Below, piece by piece: positions 8,362 through 15,167 of a stretch of DNA of 15,207 nt. Origin of the DNA: a bacterium (GTDB lineage Bacteria; CG2-30-53-67; CG2-30-70-394). Under the pieces are notes generated by a model, which ran no database searches, was not told where the DNA came from, and saw nothing but the letters and a program-made list of their open reading frames with translations. The stretch is from contig JAJRSX010000166.1 in assembly GCA_024278555.1 (NCBI GenBank), forward strand, positions 1-15,207. Direction: 5' to 3'. Position 1 is the stretch's first letter; each line of letters begins with the position of its first letter. The translations under genes and the position numbers were made by a program.

Positions 8362-8964
8362 ATGGAGAGAGACGGCACACCCCTCACCGGGGAGGAATGG
8401 GAGGCGCGTTACCGGCGCGGCGAGACCGGCTGGGACCGTGGCGGGGTGAGCCCGGCGGTCGACCACTGGCGGGAGGTCGGCGCCCTGCGGCCCGGTGATC
8501 GCCTCCTCATCCCCGGCTGCGGTCGCGGCCACGAGGTGGTGGCCCTGGCCCGCGCCGGCTGGGCGGTGACCGCCGTGGACCTCGCCCCGAGCGCGGTGGC
8601 CGCGGCGCGCACCGCCCTGGCCGAGGCGGGTGCGAAGGCGGAGGTGGTGGAGGCGGACCTCTTCGCCTGGGAGCCCGACCTCCCCTTCGACGCGGTCTAC
8701 GAGCAGACCTGCCTCTGCGCCCTGCCGCCCGCGCAGTGGCCCGCCTACCAGACCCGCCTCGCCGCCTGGCTCCGCCCCGGTGGCCGGCTGCTTGCCCACT
8801 TCATGCAGACCAACCGCGACGGCGGCCCCCCCTTCCACTGCGACGTGGCGGCGATGCGCACCCTCTTTGACGAAGCGACCTGGTCGTGGCCGGCCACCGA
8901 ACCCCTTTGCCTGGACCACCCCAACGGCCTGCAGGAGCTTGGCTATCCGCTCACCCGGCGCTGA
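8362..8964 (+). CDS. Thiopurine S-methyltransferase-like SAM-dependent methyltransferase
   Basis: The 200-residue product has a class I methyltransferase fold. The N-terminus EEWEARYRRGETGWDRG is the substrate-side signature of the TPMT-type group. The SAM-binding motif I is IPGCGRG (50-56), followed by an acidic strand end at Asp73 (AVDLAPSAV) and a motif near residues 113-121 (YEQTCLCAL). Members methylate thiols, halides or metalloid compounds such as tellurite; the true substrate here cannot be read from sequence. The ATG at 8362 was chosen because GAGG at 8353-8356 is suitably spaced and the protein then starts just before the conserved region; the open frame extends upstream without homology. 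It is 132 bases upstream of the aminotransferase and could share its transcript. Metalloid methylation would fit loosely with the distant ars genes, but that is speculation. Confidence 0.85.
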   Translation: MERDGTPLTGEEWEARYRRGETGWDRGGVSPAVDHWREVGALRPGDRLLIPGCGRGHEVVALARAGWAVTAVDLAPSAVAAARTALAEAGAKAEVVEADLFAWEPDLPFDAVYEQTCLCALPPAQWPAYQTRLAAWLRPGGRLLAHFMQTNRDGGPPFHCDVAAMRTLFDEATWSWPATEPLCLDHPNGLQELGYPLTRR

Positions 8965-8985
8965 CCGGGGAGGCCCGCCGGCCGG

Positions 8986-9051
8986 GGCGGAGCCTCTGCC
9001 TCCGCCGCGACCGTTGGTGGTAGTGTCCGCCTCCACCGGCCGCTGCCGGTG
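8986..9051 (+). other. Two hairpins between methyltransferase and aminotransferase genes
   Basis: GGCGGAG (8986-8992) pairs with CTCCGCC (9000-9006), and CACCGGC (9034-9040) pairs with GCCGGTG (9045-9051). Neither is followed by a T-run, so intrinsic termination is not supported. They occupy most of the 132-base gap and could shape mRNA ends or stability. Confidence 0.3.
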
Positions 9052-9096
9052 CCAACCCTTCGCCCTTACACCTCAGGACCACCCTCGGGAGCGACC

Positions 9097-10404
9097 ATGA
9101 ATCCCATCGCCCAGGAGCTCAACGCCGCCATCGAAATGGGCAACCCGCACCTCGTGGAGATGCTCTCGGCGGTGGGGCGCGAGCTCTTCTTCCCCCGCGG
9201 CATCCTGTCGCAGAGCGCCGAGGCGAAGGCGCAGGCGCACCGGTACAACGCCACCATCGGCATCGCCACCAGCGACGGCCACACCATGGCGCTGCCGTCG
9301 GTGATCGACCAGCTCCCCGGCTTCACCGCCGACGAGGCCCTCGCCTACGCCCCCTCTTTCGGCCTCCCCAGACTGCGCCAGGCGTGGCGCGAGTCGATCT
9401 ACGCCAACAACCCGTCGCTCGCCGGGAAGGAGGTGGGGACGCCGGTGGTCACCCAGGCGATTACTCACGGCCTGTCCACCGTGGCCGACATGTGGATCGA
9501 CCCGGGCGACACCCTCCTGTTGCCCGATCAGATGTGGGGCAACTACCGGCTCATCTTCGCGGTGCGTCGCGGGGCCCGGGTCGCCACCTTCCCGCTGTTT
9601 GACGGCGGCGGCTTCAACACCGCGGCGTTTGCGGAGGCGCTCAGGCGCGAGGGCGAGGCGCGCGGCAAGGTGGTGGTGATCCTCAACTTCCCCAACAACC
9701 CCACCGGCTACACCCCCACCGTCGCCGAGGCCGCGGCAATCGCCGACGCCCTGGTGGCGGAGGCGGAGCAGGGCACCAACCTGGTGGTGTTGTCCGACGA
9801 CGCCTACTTCGGCCTCTTCTACGACGACGGCTGCCTACAAGAGTCGATCTTCTCCCTCCTCGTCGGGCGCCACCCGCGGCTCCTGCCGATCAAGCTCGAC
9901 GGCGCCACCAAGGAGAACTACGTCTGGGGGCTGCGGGTCGGTTTTCTCACCTACGGTGCCTTCGTCGACGGCGACCCGGCGCCGGTCCACGACGCCCTGG
10001 AGCGGAAGACCGGCGGCGACATCCGCGGCTCAATCTCCAACTGCTCGCGCCTGAGCCAGGAGATCGTCGTGCGCGCCCTCGCCTCGGACCGGTACGCGGC
10101 GGACAAGGCAGAGAAGTACGCCCTCATGCGCGGTCGCGCCAACGAGGTCCGGCGGGTCCTCGCCAACCCCAAGTACGACGCCGCGTGGGAGGCCTACCCC
10201 TTCAACTCCGGCTACTTCATGTGCCTGCGGCTCAAACGGGTGGAGGCTGAGCCCCTGCGTCTCCACCTGCTGGCGGCCCACGGTGTCGGCCTCATCTCCC
10301 TCGGCGCCCGCGACCTGCGGGTCGCCTTCTCCTGCCTGGAGGAGGCCGAGATCGCGCCCCTCTTCGACACGCTCCTCGCGGCCGAGGGGGAGTTGGCCGG
10401 GTAG
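9097..10404 (+). CDS. PLP-dependent aminotransferase, class I/II
   Basis: The 435-residue product has fold-type I aminotransferase landmarks. NNPTG (200-204) contains the Asn that contacts the PLP ring. SDDAYFG carries Asp234, which would pair with the pyridine nitrogen, and Tyr237. Lys272 in DGATKENYVWGLRVGF is the likely Schiff-base lysine, and Arg408 in DLRVAFSCLEE aligns with the carboxylate-binding arginine. All catalytic positions are present, so it is likely active. The N-terminus (MNPIAQELNAAIEMGNPHLV) and the long TSDGHTMALPSV region are not those of the well-known aspartate or tyrosine aminotransferases, and I cannot name the substrate. The ATG at 9097 is preceded by GGGAG (9087-9091). 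The gene converges on the DUF1015 gene with a hairpin at the junction. Confidence 0.9.
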   Translation: MNPIAQELNAAIEMGNPHLVEMLSAVGRELFFPRGILSQSAEAKAQAHRYNATIGIATSDGHTMALPSVIDQLPGFTADEALAYAPSFGLPRLRQAWRESIYANNPSLAGKEVGTPVVTQAITHGLSTVADMWIDPGDTLLLPDQMWGNYRLIFAVRRGARVATFPLFDGGGFNTAAFAEALRREGEARGKVVVILNFPNNPTGYTPTVAEAAAIADALVAEAEQGTNLVVLSDDAYFGLFYDDGCLQESIFSLLVGRHPRLLPIKLDGATKENYVWGLRVGFLTYGAFVDGDPAPVHDALERKTGGDIRGSISNCSRLSQEIVVRALASDRYAADKAEKYALMRGRANEVRRVLANPKYDAAWEAYPFNSGYFMCLRLKRVEAEPLRLHLLAAHGVGLISLGARDLRVAFSCLEEAEIAPLFDTLLAAEGELAG

Positions 10405-10417
10405 CTCCCCTCCCGCC

Positions 10418-10444
10418 ACCGTTTGTCGGGTAACGAAAAACGGT
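10418..10444. terminator. Stop-adjacent hairpin between convergent genes, possible bidirectional terminator
   Basis: ACCGTTTGTCG (10418-10428) pairs with CGAAAAACGGT (10434-10444) with one mismatch around loop GGTAA. The arm's last base is again the first base of a minus-strand stop triplet (TCA at 10444-10446). It sits in the 39-base gap between the convergent aminotransferase and DUF1015 genes. The T-in-first-arm polarity is unlike a textbook intrinsic terminator. It is a sibling of the slp hairpin. Confidence 0.55.
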
Positions 10445-11697
10445 CACTCCAGCGGCAGGCTCACCAGGCCGTCGCGGAGCTTGGGCTCGAACCAGGTGGA
10501 CTTGGGGGGCATGACCTGGCCGGCGTCGGCCACGGCAAACAGCGCGTCGAGGGAGGTAGGGTAGAGGGAGAAGGCGGCGATGAACTCGCCGGCGTCGACC
10601 CGCCGTTCCAGCTCCGCGAGGCCGCGGATGCCGCCGATGAAGTCGATGCGCGGATCGCGTCGCGGGTCGGTGATCCCCAGGAGCGGCGCCAGGACCTGGT
10701 CGTCGAGGATCGCCACGTCCAGCCGCGCCACCGGGTCGTCCATGGCCACCCCCGCCTCCGGCCGCACGGTGAGGGTGAGCCAGCCGCCGCCGGTGTAGAG
10801 GCCGAAGCGGCCCGGGCGATCGGGGGCTACCGGCTCACTGCTCGGTTTCACCTCGAAGCGGGCGGCGAGGCCGGTGAGAAAATCGGGTGGGCGCAGCTCT
10901 CCGAGGTCTCGCACCGCCCGGTAGTAGGGGAGGATCCGGACCTGGTCGTCGGGGATGATCACCGACAGGAAGCGGTTGAAGGGCTCGTCGCCGGTGTAGC
11001 CGGGGTTCTCCTCGCGCCGCTCCGCGCACAGCCGCGCGGCGGCGGCGGAGCGGTGGTGGCCGTCGGCGATGTAGAGGGTCTCGGTCTGCTCGAAGGCGTC
11101 GACCAGGCGGTCGATCCCCGCCGGGTCGTCGACGATCCACACGGTGTGGCCGACGCCGTCCTCCGCCACCAGGTCGATCGCCGGCGGCGCCTCGGTGAGA
11201 CGGGCCACCTCCGTATCGAGGGTGGTGGTGTGGCGGTAGGTGAGAAAGACCGGGCCGGTGTGGGCATTGAGGGCCCGGCAGTGGCGGGTGCGGTCCTCCT
11301 CCTTGTCCGGCCGGGTGTGCTCGTGCTTGCGGATACGTCCCGCCCGGTAGGCGTCGACGCTCGCCGCCGCCACCACTCCGGTCTGGGTGTGGTCGCCCAT
11401 CCGCTGGCGGTAGAGGTAGAGGCACGGGGTCGCCTCGCGCACCAGGGCACCCTCCGCGATCAGCCGCGTGAGCGCCGCGCGGCCACCGGCGTAGACCTCC
11501 GGGGCGTGGGGGTCGGTCCCCTCCGGCAGGTCGATCTCCGGCTTGGAGACGTGGAGGAAGGAGAGGGGGTTGCCCGCCGCCAGGGCGCGCGCCTCGCCGG
11601 TGTCGAGGACGTCATACGGCGGCGCCGCCACCTGTGCGGCCCGCTGCGGGTCGGCGCGCAGGGCGCGAAACGGCTGAATTACGGGGGCGGCGGACAC
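10444..11697 (-). CDS. DUF1015 family protein
   Basis: The 417-residue product belongs to a widespread family of unknown biochemical role. Recognisable stretches are IQPFRALRADP at the start, VAAPPYDVLD, FLHVSKPEIDL, the charged block RKHEHTRPDKEEDR and the hallmark YIADGHHRSAAA with Asp212, Gly213, His214, His215 and Arg216. The C-terminus ends in the conserved MPPKSTWFEPKLRDGLVSLPLE. Length is normal for the family. The start is a GTG at 11697, which gives the expected N-terminus; no ATG in frame or strong Shine-Dalgarno is nearby. In other genomes members often neighbour D-3-phosphoglycerate dehydrogenase or aminotransferases (from memory); here an aminotransferase is next door but convergent, so they are not co-transcribed. 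Confidence 0.93.
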   Translation of the reverse strand: MSAAPVIQPFRALRADPQRAAQVAAPPYDVLDTGEARALAAGNPLSFLHVSKPEIDLPEGTDPHAPEVYAGGRAALTRLIAEGALVREATPCLYLYRQRMGDHTQTGVVAAASVDAYRAGRIRKHEHTRPDKEEDRTRHCRALNAHTGPVFLTYRHTTTLDTEVARLTEAPPAIDLVAEDGVGHTVWIVDDPAGIDRLVDAFEQTETLYIADGHHRSAAAARLCAERREENPGYTGDEPFNRFLSVIIPDDQVRILPYYRAVRDLGELRPPDFLTGLAARFEVKPSSEPVAPDRPGRFGLYTGGGWLTLTVRPEAGVAMDDPVARLDVAILDDQVLAPLLGITDPRRDPRIDFIGGIRGLAELERRVDAGEFIAAFSLYPTSLDALFAVADAGQVMPPKSTWFEPKLRDGLVSLPLE

Positions 11698-12010
11698 GGC
11701 CGCGCATGGTACGGGGTCGGGCGCCGACGGGGCCAGGGGCCAAGATCACCCCATAATCGTCGGCTCACGGAATCCCATTCGAGGCGAAGGTGTAGATTTC
11801 CCAAACCGATGGGGGATCGTCGGAGTCCGGGTGGTCCTCACCCCCAGGGTGCAGGAGGGAGGCACCGGCGTCGCAGGCAACCGCACGAAACGGGTGTCTG
11901 CGCCTGGAAGGCGGGCCTCGCGCAGAGACGCCAAGACGCAGAGGTCCGGTTCCGGTCCACGGGAGGCTCAGGCAGCAGGGTGCGGATTCGATCTTGCCCT
12001 GCAGGGCGGG

Positions 12011-12080
12011 ACCATGAAGAGCATGAAGGAGAGAGATGGTCGGAATTTTGCCTCTTCATGACCTTCATGTTCTTCATGGT
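12011..12080. repeat. CATGAAG-type inverted repeat (type C)
   Basis: ACCATGAAGAGCATGAAGG (12011-12029) and CCTTCATGTTCTTCATGGT (12062-12080) pair at 18 of 19 positions. Units recur at exactly 9 bases, and a third CTTCATGAC unit sits just inside the right arm (12053-12061). It is nested inside the CGCAGAG repeat. The sequence could fold as a long RNA hairpin with a 32-base loop. Confidence 0.75.
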
Positions 12081-12151
12081 GAAAGCGGTGTCGGGGATGG
12101 CGTCCGGAGCTGCACGCGGCTCGCGCCCTCCCGCCAACAAGGCGGCACGCC

Positions 12152-12171
12152 CCCTGTGCCCTCGGTGGTGA
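12152..12171. repeat. Degenerate half-arm of the CACAGAG repeat
   Basis: The bases CTGTGCCCTCGGTGGTGA match the reverse complement of the type A arm (TCACCACAGAGGGCACAG) with a single mismatch. No matching left arm is visible nearby, so this looks like a leftover half-element inside the composite repeat. Confidence 0.5.
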
Positions 12172-12361
12172 GAATGACCTTCCGGCCATACACGATCGGG
12201 AGTCGGCGGGTAACAACACCACGACGGTCTGATGCCATCTCTCCCTTCTCTCTGCGCCTCCGCGTCTCTGCGCGAGGCCCCACCCGACGATGGTGGAGGG
12301 AGATGGCACGTTGCTCGCAATATGACCAGTTGGTATGGGTGAGTGGACAAAAGGAGTGGTC

Positions 12362-12610
12362 ATGAAGATTGCGGTGAGTGAGTTCAAGGCGCGGTGTACG
12401 CGGATCTTGCGGGAGCTCGGCACGACCCGGGAGCCGGTGGAGATCACCAGCCGCGGGGTGGCGATCGCCTCGACCCAGCTCCCCGGGGAGTTTCACCGCG
12501 ACCCCGCCGCCCAGATCATCGTCGCCACGGCGCGGTGTCACGACGCCACGCTGATCACCGCGGACCGGGCGATCCAGGAATATGCCCACGTGCGTACCCG
12601 GTGGGCGTAG
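12362..12610 (+). pseudogene. Chimeric remnant: Phd-like antitoxin N-terminus fused to PIN toxin C-terminus
   Basis: The 82-residue frame starts at ATG 12362 behind AAGGAG (12351-12356). Residues 1-36 (MKIAVSEFKARCTRILREL, then EPVEITSRGVAIA) match the start of Phd/YefM-type antitoxins. Residues 37-82 (LPGEFHRDPAAQIIVATAR, then ATLITADRAIQEYAHVRTRW) match the end of VapC-type PIN ribonucleases. An in-frame internal deletion of an antitoxin-toxin operon explains this best. The usual acidic residue in the PIN motif HRDPADR-IVA is Ala50 here; Asp68 of TAD remains. So toxin activity is very unlikely. ACCA-GT-TGGT at 12325-12334 upstream could be a residual operator. Its last 56 bases overlap the end of arsA on the other strand. 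It may still be expressed as a DNA-binding stub. Confidence 0.75.
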
Positions 12611-14354
12611 GCGGGCCCAGCGCCGCCAGCCGCGCGGCGCCCACCGGCGGCTCAGGTTGCCAGGCGACGACGTGGCAGCGGCGGGCGAGGGTCTCGGTGA
12701 GGTGGCGCAACAGGGGCGCCTCGGCGGCGGCGCGGGCGGCAAGCACCGGGTCGCGGGGGTGGGCGGCGGCGAGGGAGGCGTTGACGATCCAGGCATAGGG
12801 GCGGATCCCGGCGCGGCCGAGGTCCGCCTGCAGGGCGGCGGCCTCGGACACCGGGGTGGGCTCGGCGAGGGTGACGATCATCAGGCGGGTGAAGGCGGGG
12901 TCGCGCAGGCGCATGAGCGGGGTGGCGAGGGGGTCGTCGCCGTCCGCCCGCTTGCGCGCCACCTCCCGGTGGTAGGCGCCGGTGGCGTCCAGCAGCAGGA
13001 GGGTGTGGCCGGTGGGGGCGGTGTCGAGGACCACGAAGCGCTCCTCGGCCTCGGCGACCTGGCGGGCGAAGGCGTGGAAGATGGCCACCTCCTCCGTGCA
13101 CGGCGAGCGCAGCTCCTCCTCCAGGAGCCGCCGGCCCTCCCCGTCGAGGTCGGCACCGGCGGTGGCCAGGACCTCCTCGGTGTAGCGGGCGGTCTCCGTG
13201 GCCGGGTCGATGCGGCTCACGTCGAGGTTGGCCACCTGCTCGGTGAGGGTGTCGTGGAGGTGGGCGGCGGGGTCGGTGGTGGAGAGGTGGACCGGCAGGC
13301 CGCGCTCCGCCAGGGCGACCGCCACCGCCGCGGCGAGGGTCGTCTTGCCCACCCCCCCCTTGCCCATGAACAGGAGAAGGCCGTGGCCGGCCTCGGCGAG
13401 GTCGTCGATGAGCGGCGCCAGACCGGGCAGGGGCGGGGCGGCAGGGCCGGCGGCGGTGGCGGGTGGGAGGTCGCCGTCGCCAAGGAGGGCGCGCAGGGCC
13501 GCGACCCCGACCATGTTGTGGGGCTGGAGGGGGAGGTCGTCGCGGGCCAGGGAGGCGAGGGGGGCGGGGAGGTGGGTGAGGGCGTCGTGGCCGCGCCGGG
13601 CAAGCGCCACGGCCACCGGGTCGGAGGGGTCGGTGGCGGTGAAGAGGCCGTTGACCGCCAGCCGCTGGTTCGCCACCCCCACCGCGGCCAGCTCCTCGGC
13701 GGTGCGCGCCGCCTCGGCGAGGGTGGTGGCCTCGGGTCGCGCCACCAGGACCAGGGTGGTCTGGGCCGGATCGGCGAGCGCCTCCACCGCCGCCTTGTAG
13801 CGTGCCCGGCCGGCGGCCAGGGCGGTGGTCGGGCCGAGGCAGGAGGCGCCGCAGGTGTTCGTCTCCAGGAAGTCGCTCCACGCCGCGGGCAGGGCGAGCA
13901 GCCGCAGGGTGTGGCCGGTGGGGGCGGTGTCGAAGCAGATGACGTCGTAGCTCCCCCAGCGCGCCTCGCCGGCCAGCAGGGCGGTGAACTCGTCGAAGGC
14001 GGCGATCTCCACAGTGCAGGCGCCGGAGAGCTGCTCCTCCATGGCGGCGACCGCGCTCTCCGGGAGGAGGTCGCGGTACGGCCCCACCACCCGCTCGCGG
14101 TAGGCGGCGGCCGCTTGCTGCGGGTCGATGTCGACCGCCTCCAGATTGGCGACCCCTGGGACCGCCACCGGCTCGCTCCCCACCGCGACGCCGAGCACCT
14201 CGGTGAGGTTGGAGGCGGGGTCGGTGGAGACGAGGAGCACCCGCCTGCCGCCGTCCGCGAGGTGGATGGCGGCCCCACAGGCGAGGGTCGTCTTGCCGAC
14301 CCCTCCCTTGCCGGTGAAGAGGAGGTGGCGGGTCGGGTGGCTCAGGAGGTCCAT
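12555..14354 (-). CDS. arsA: Arsenite/antimonite efflux ATPase ArsA
   Basis: ArsA is the cytoplasmic ATPase that energises As(III)/Sb(III) export with the ArsB membrane pump. The product has 599 residues and the classic two-half structure. Each half has a deviant Walker A GKGGVGKTT (15-23 and 331-339) and a DTAPTGHT signature. The metalloid-binding cysteines are all present: Cys113, Cys172 and Cys419, nearly the numbering of the E. coli plasmid enzyme (113, 172, 422), plus an extra Cys168. The family normally ends near residue 583; the last 18 residues here (about 582-599) are antisense to the toxin-remnant gene, so the native stop appears lost. No Shine-Dalgarno is clear before ATG 14354. 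It lies downstream of arsD, separated by 205 bases of repeat. No arsB is in the window. Confidence 0.96.
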   Translation of the reverse strand: MDLLSHPTRHLLFTGKGGVGKTTLACGAAIHLADGGRRVLLVSTDPASNLTEVLGVAVGSEPVAVPGVANLEAVDIDPQQAAAAYRERVVGPYRDLLPESAVAAMEEQLSGACTVEIAAFDEFTALLAGEARWGSYDVICFDTAPTGHTLRLLALPAAWSDFLETNTCGASCLGPTTALAAGRARYKAAVEALADPAQTTLVLVARPEATTLAEAARTAEELAAVGVANQRLAVNGLFTATDPSDPVAVALARRGHDALTHLPAPLASLARDDLPLQPHNMVGVAALRALLGDGDLPPATAAGPAAPPLPGLAPLIDDLAEAGHGLLLFMGKGGVGKTTLAAAVAVALAERGLPVHLSTTDPAAHLHDTLTEQVANLDVSRIDPATETARYTEEVLATAGADLDGEGRRLLEEELRSPCTEEVAIFHAFARQVAEAEERFVVLDTAPTGHTLLLLDATGAYHREVARKRADGDDPLATPLMRLRDPAFTRLMIVTLAEPTPVSEAAALQADLGRAGIRPYAWIVNASLAAAHPRDPVLAARAAAEAPLLRHLTETLARRCHVVAWQPEPPVGAARLAALGPPTPTGYARGHIPGSPGPR

Positions 14355-14435
14355 GGGGGTCGCTTTGCTCGCGGGGGTGGGGGGTGAGGGGGTGGTCGGC
14401 CGCTGTGCGGCCGGATGAAGGGCCGCGGCGCTCGC

Positions 14436-14583
14436 GGGGATTCGGGATCAGGGGTTGGGGATTAGGGGTGGTGCCGGCCTGGGGCCGGCGATGGTCTTTC
14501 CGTGGGTGGCTGCCCGCGAAATTTCATTCGGTCCGGAGGGCCGTCCAGCCCCCCACCCCTCATCCCTCACCCCCCATCCCCGG
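14436..14583. repeat. GGGAT-type inverted repeat between arsD and arsA (type E)
   Basis: The left arm (14436-14472) is built of GGGATTC, GGGATCA, GGGGTT and GGGATTAGGGG units. The right arm (14550-14583) carries CCCCTCATCCCTCAC and further CATCCC units. The block 14457-14471 pairs with 14553-14567 at 13 of 15 positions. Inside lies GCCGGC-CTGGG-GCCGGC (14473-14489). The right arm covers the arsD stop codon. It splits two genes that usually sit close together in ars operons. Confidence 0.6.
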
Positions 14584-14973
14584 GGCCGCAGCCCCTCCCC
14601 CCTCCTCCGGCGCCGGGCGGCACGGCGGCGGGACCTCGCGCAGGACGAAGGGCTCGGCCTGGGGCGGCGCCTCGATGGAGAACCAGGCGGCGACGGTGGC
14701 ACGGTCGGGGTAGCCGCCGCGGTGGCGGATCTCGCCGTCGACCACCAGGAGCGGCAGGCACCCCTCGCCCTCGTCAGCCAGGGCGGCCTGGACCGCCGGC
14801 TCGCCGACGAAGGCGGCGGGCTCCTGGGCGAGGTTGTGACGCGCCACGCGCACCCCCTGGGACACCAGCCACCGCAGGTCGGCGGCGAAGCGCACCAGGG
14901 CCGGGTCGATCTCGTTGCCGCAGATGCCGGTGGCACAGCACATGGGGGGGTCGAAGACGTGGAGTGAGCTCAT
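14560..14973 (-). CDS. arsD: Arsenical metallochaperone and repressor ArsD
   Basis: ArsD hands As(III)/Sb(III) to ArsA and weakly represses ars operons. The 137-residue product begins MSSLHVFDPPMCCATGICG, with the essential Cys12, Cys13 and Cys18 in place, followed by RFAADLRWL, RHNLAQEP, LPLLVVDGE and YPDRATVAAWF, all family-typical. The vicinal C-terminal Cys pairs found in the E. coli protein are missing; only one Cys (in PPPCRP) remains. These pairs are dispensable for chaperoning. The tail is Gly/Ala/Pro-rich, and the last eight or so residues are encoded by the arm of the flanking repeat. ATG 14973 is preceded by GGAG with 6-base spacing. arsA follows downstream; no arsR is visible upstream within the 234 bases to the edge. 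Confidence 0.95.
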   Translation of the reverse strand: MSSLHVFDPPMCCATGICGNEIDPALVRFAADLRWLVSQGVRVARHNLAQEPAAFVGEPAVQAALADEGEGCLPLLVVDGEIRHRGGYPDRATVAAWFSIEAPPQAEPFVLREVPPPCRPAPEEGGGAAAPGMGGEG

Positions 14974-15080
14974 GGGGTTCTCCGGGGGAAAGTCGGGCCG
15001 TTTCTTTGGTTCAGCCGCAAATGAACGCGAAGAGGATCAGCGGAAATAGCCCCGAGCGTTCCGTCGTCCTTCACACCGCT

Positions 15081-15167
15081 GGAACACGAAACCACGAAAG
15101 GGGGAAAGCACGAAAAACAACCGATTGAATTCTTTCGTGTTTTGAACTTTTCGTGCTTTCGTGTTCC
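15081..15167. repeat. CACGAAA-type inverted repeat upstream of arsD (type D)
   Basis: The 37-base arms 15081-15117 and 15131-15167 are reverse complements at 30 of 37 positions without gaps, around a 13-base loop. The outer 19 bases match at 18. Each arm has three CACGAAA units. It lies upstream of arsD, so it could affect the promoter region, but no promoter could be defined. From 15168 to the edge I see nothing. Confidence 0.75.

Larger units (their letters stand above)
11913..12280. repeat. CGCAGAG-type inverted repeat enclosing other repeats (type B)
   Basis: The 31-base left arm (11913-11943) and right arm (12250-12280) are reverse complements at 28 of 31 positions, including a perfect 19-base block (GGGCCTCGCGCAGAGACGC). 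Each arm holds two or three CGCAGAG-like units. The 306-base interior contains the CATGAAG inverted repeat and a CACAGAG-type half-arm, with no credible gene. The rest of the 11698-12361 gap shows nothing else I can name. The long, nearly perfect arms suggest a discrete element or a recombination product. Confidence 0.75.

Noticed and set aside
10423-12171. 582-codon plus-strand open frame opposite DUF1015
   Set aside because: Antisense shadow of a well-recognised family; its end runs through repeats.
11838-12447. Minus-strand open frames of 159-170 codons in the nested repeat block
   Set aside because: Made largely of translated repeat units and lacking any protein family feature.
12582-14387. 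601-codon plus-strand open frame opposite arsA
   Set aside because: Gly/Arg/Val-rich antisense of ArsA with no domain.
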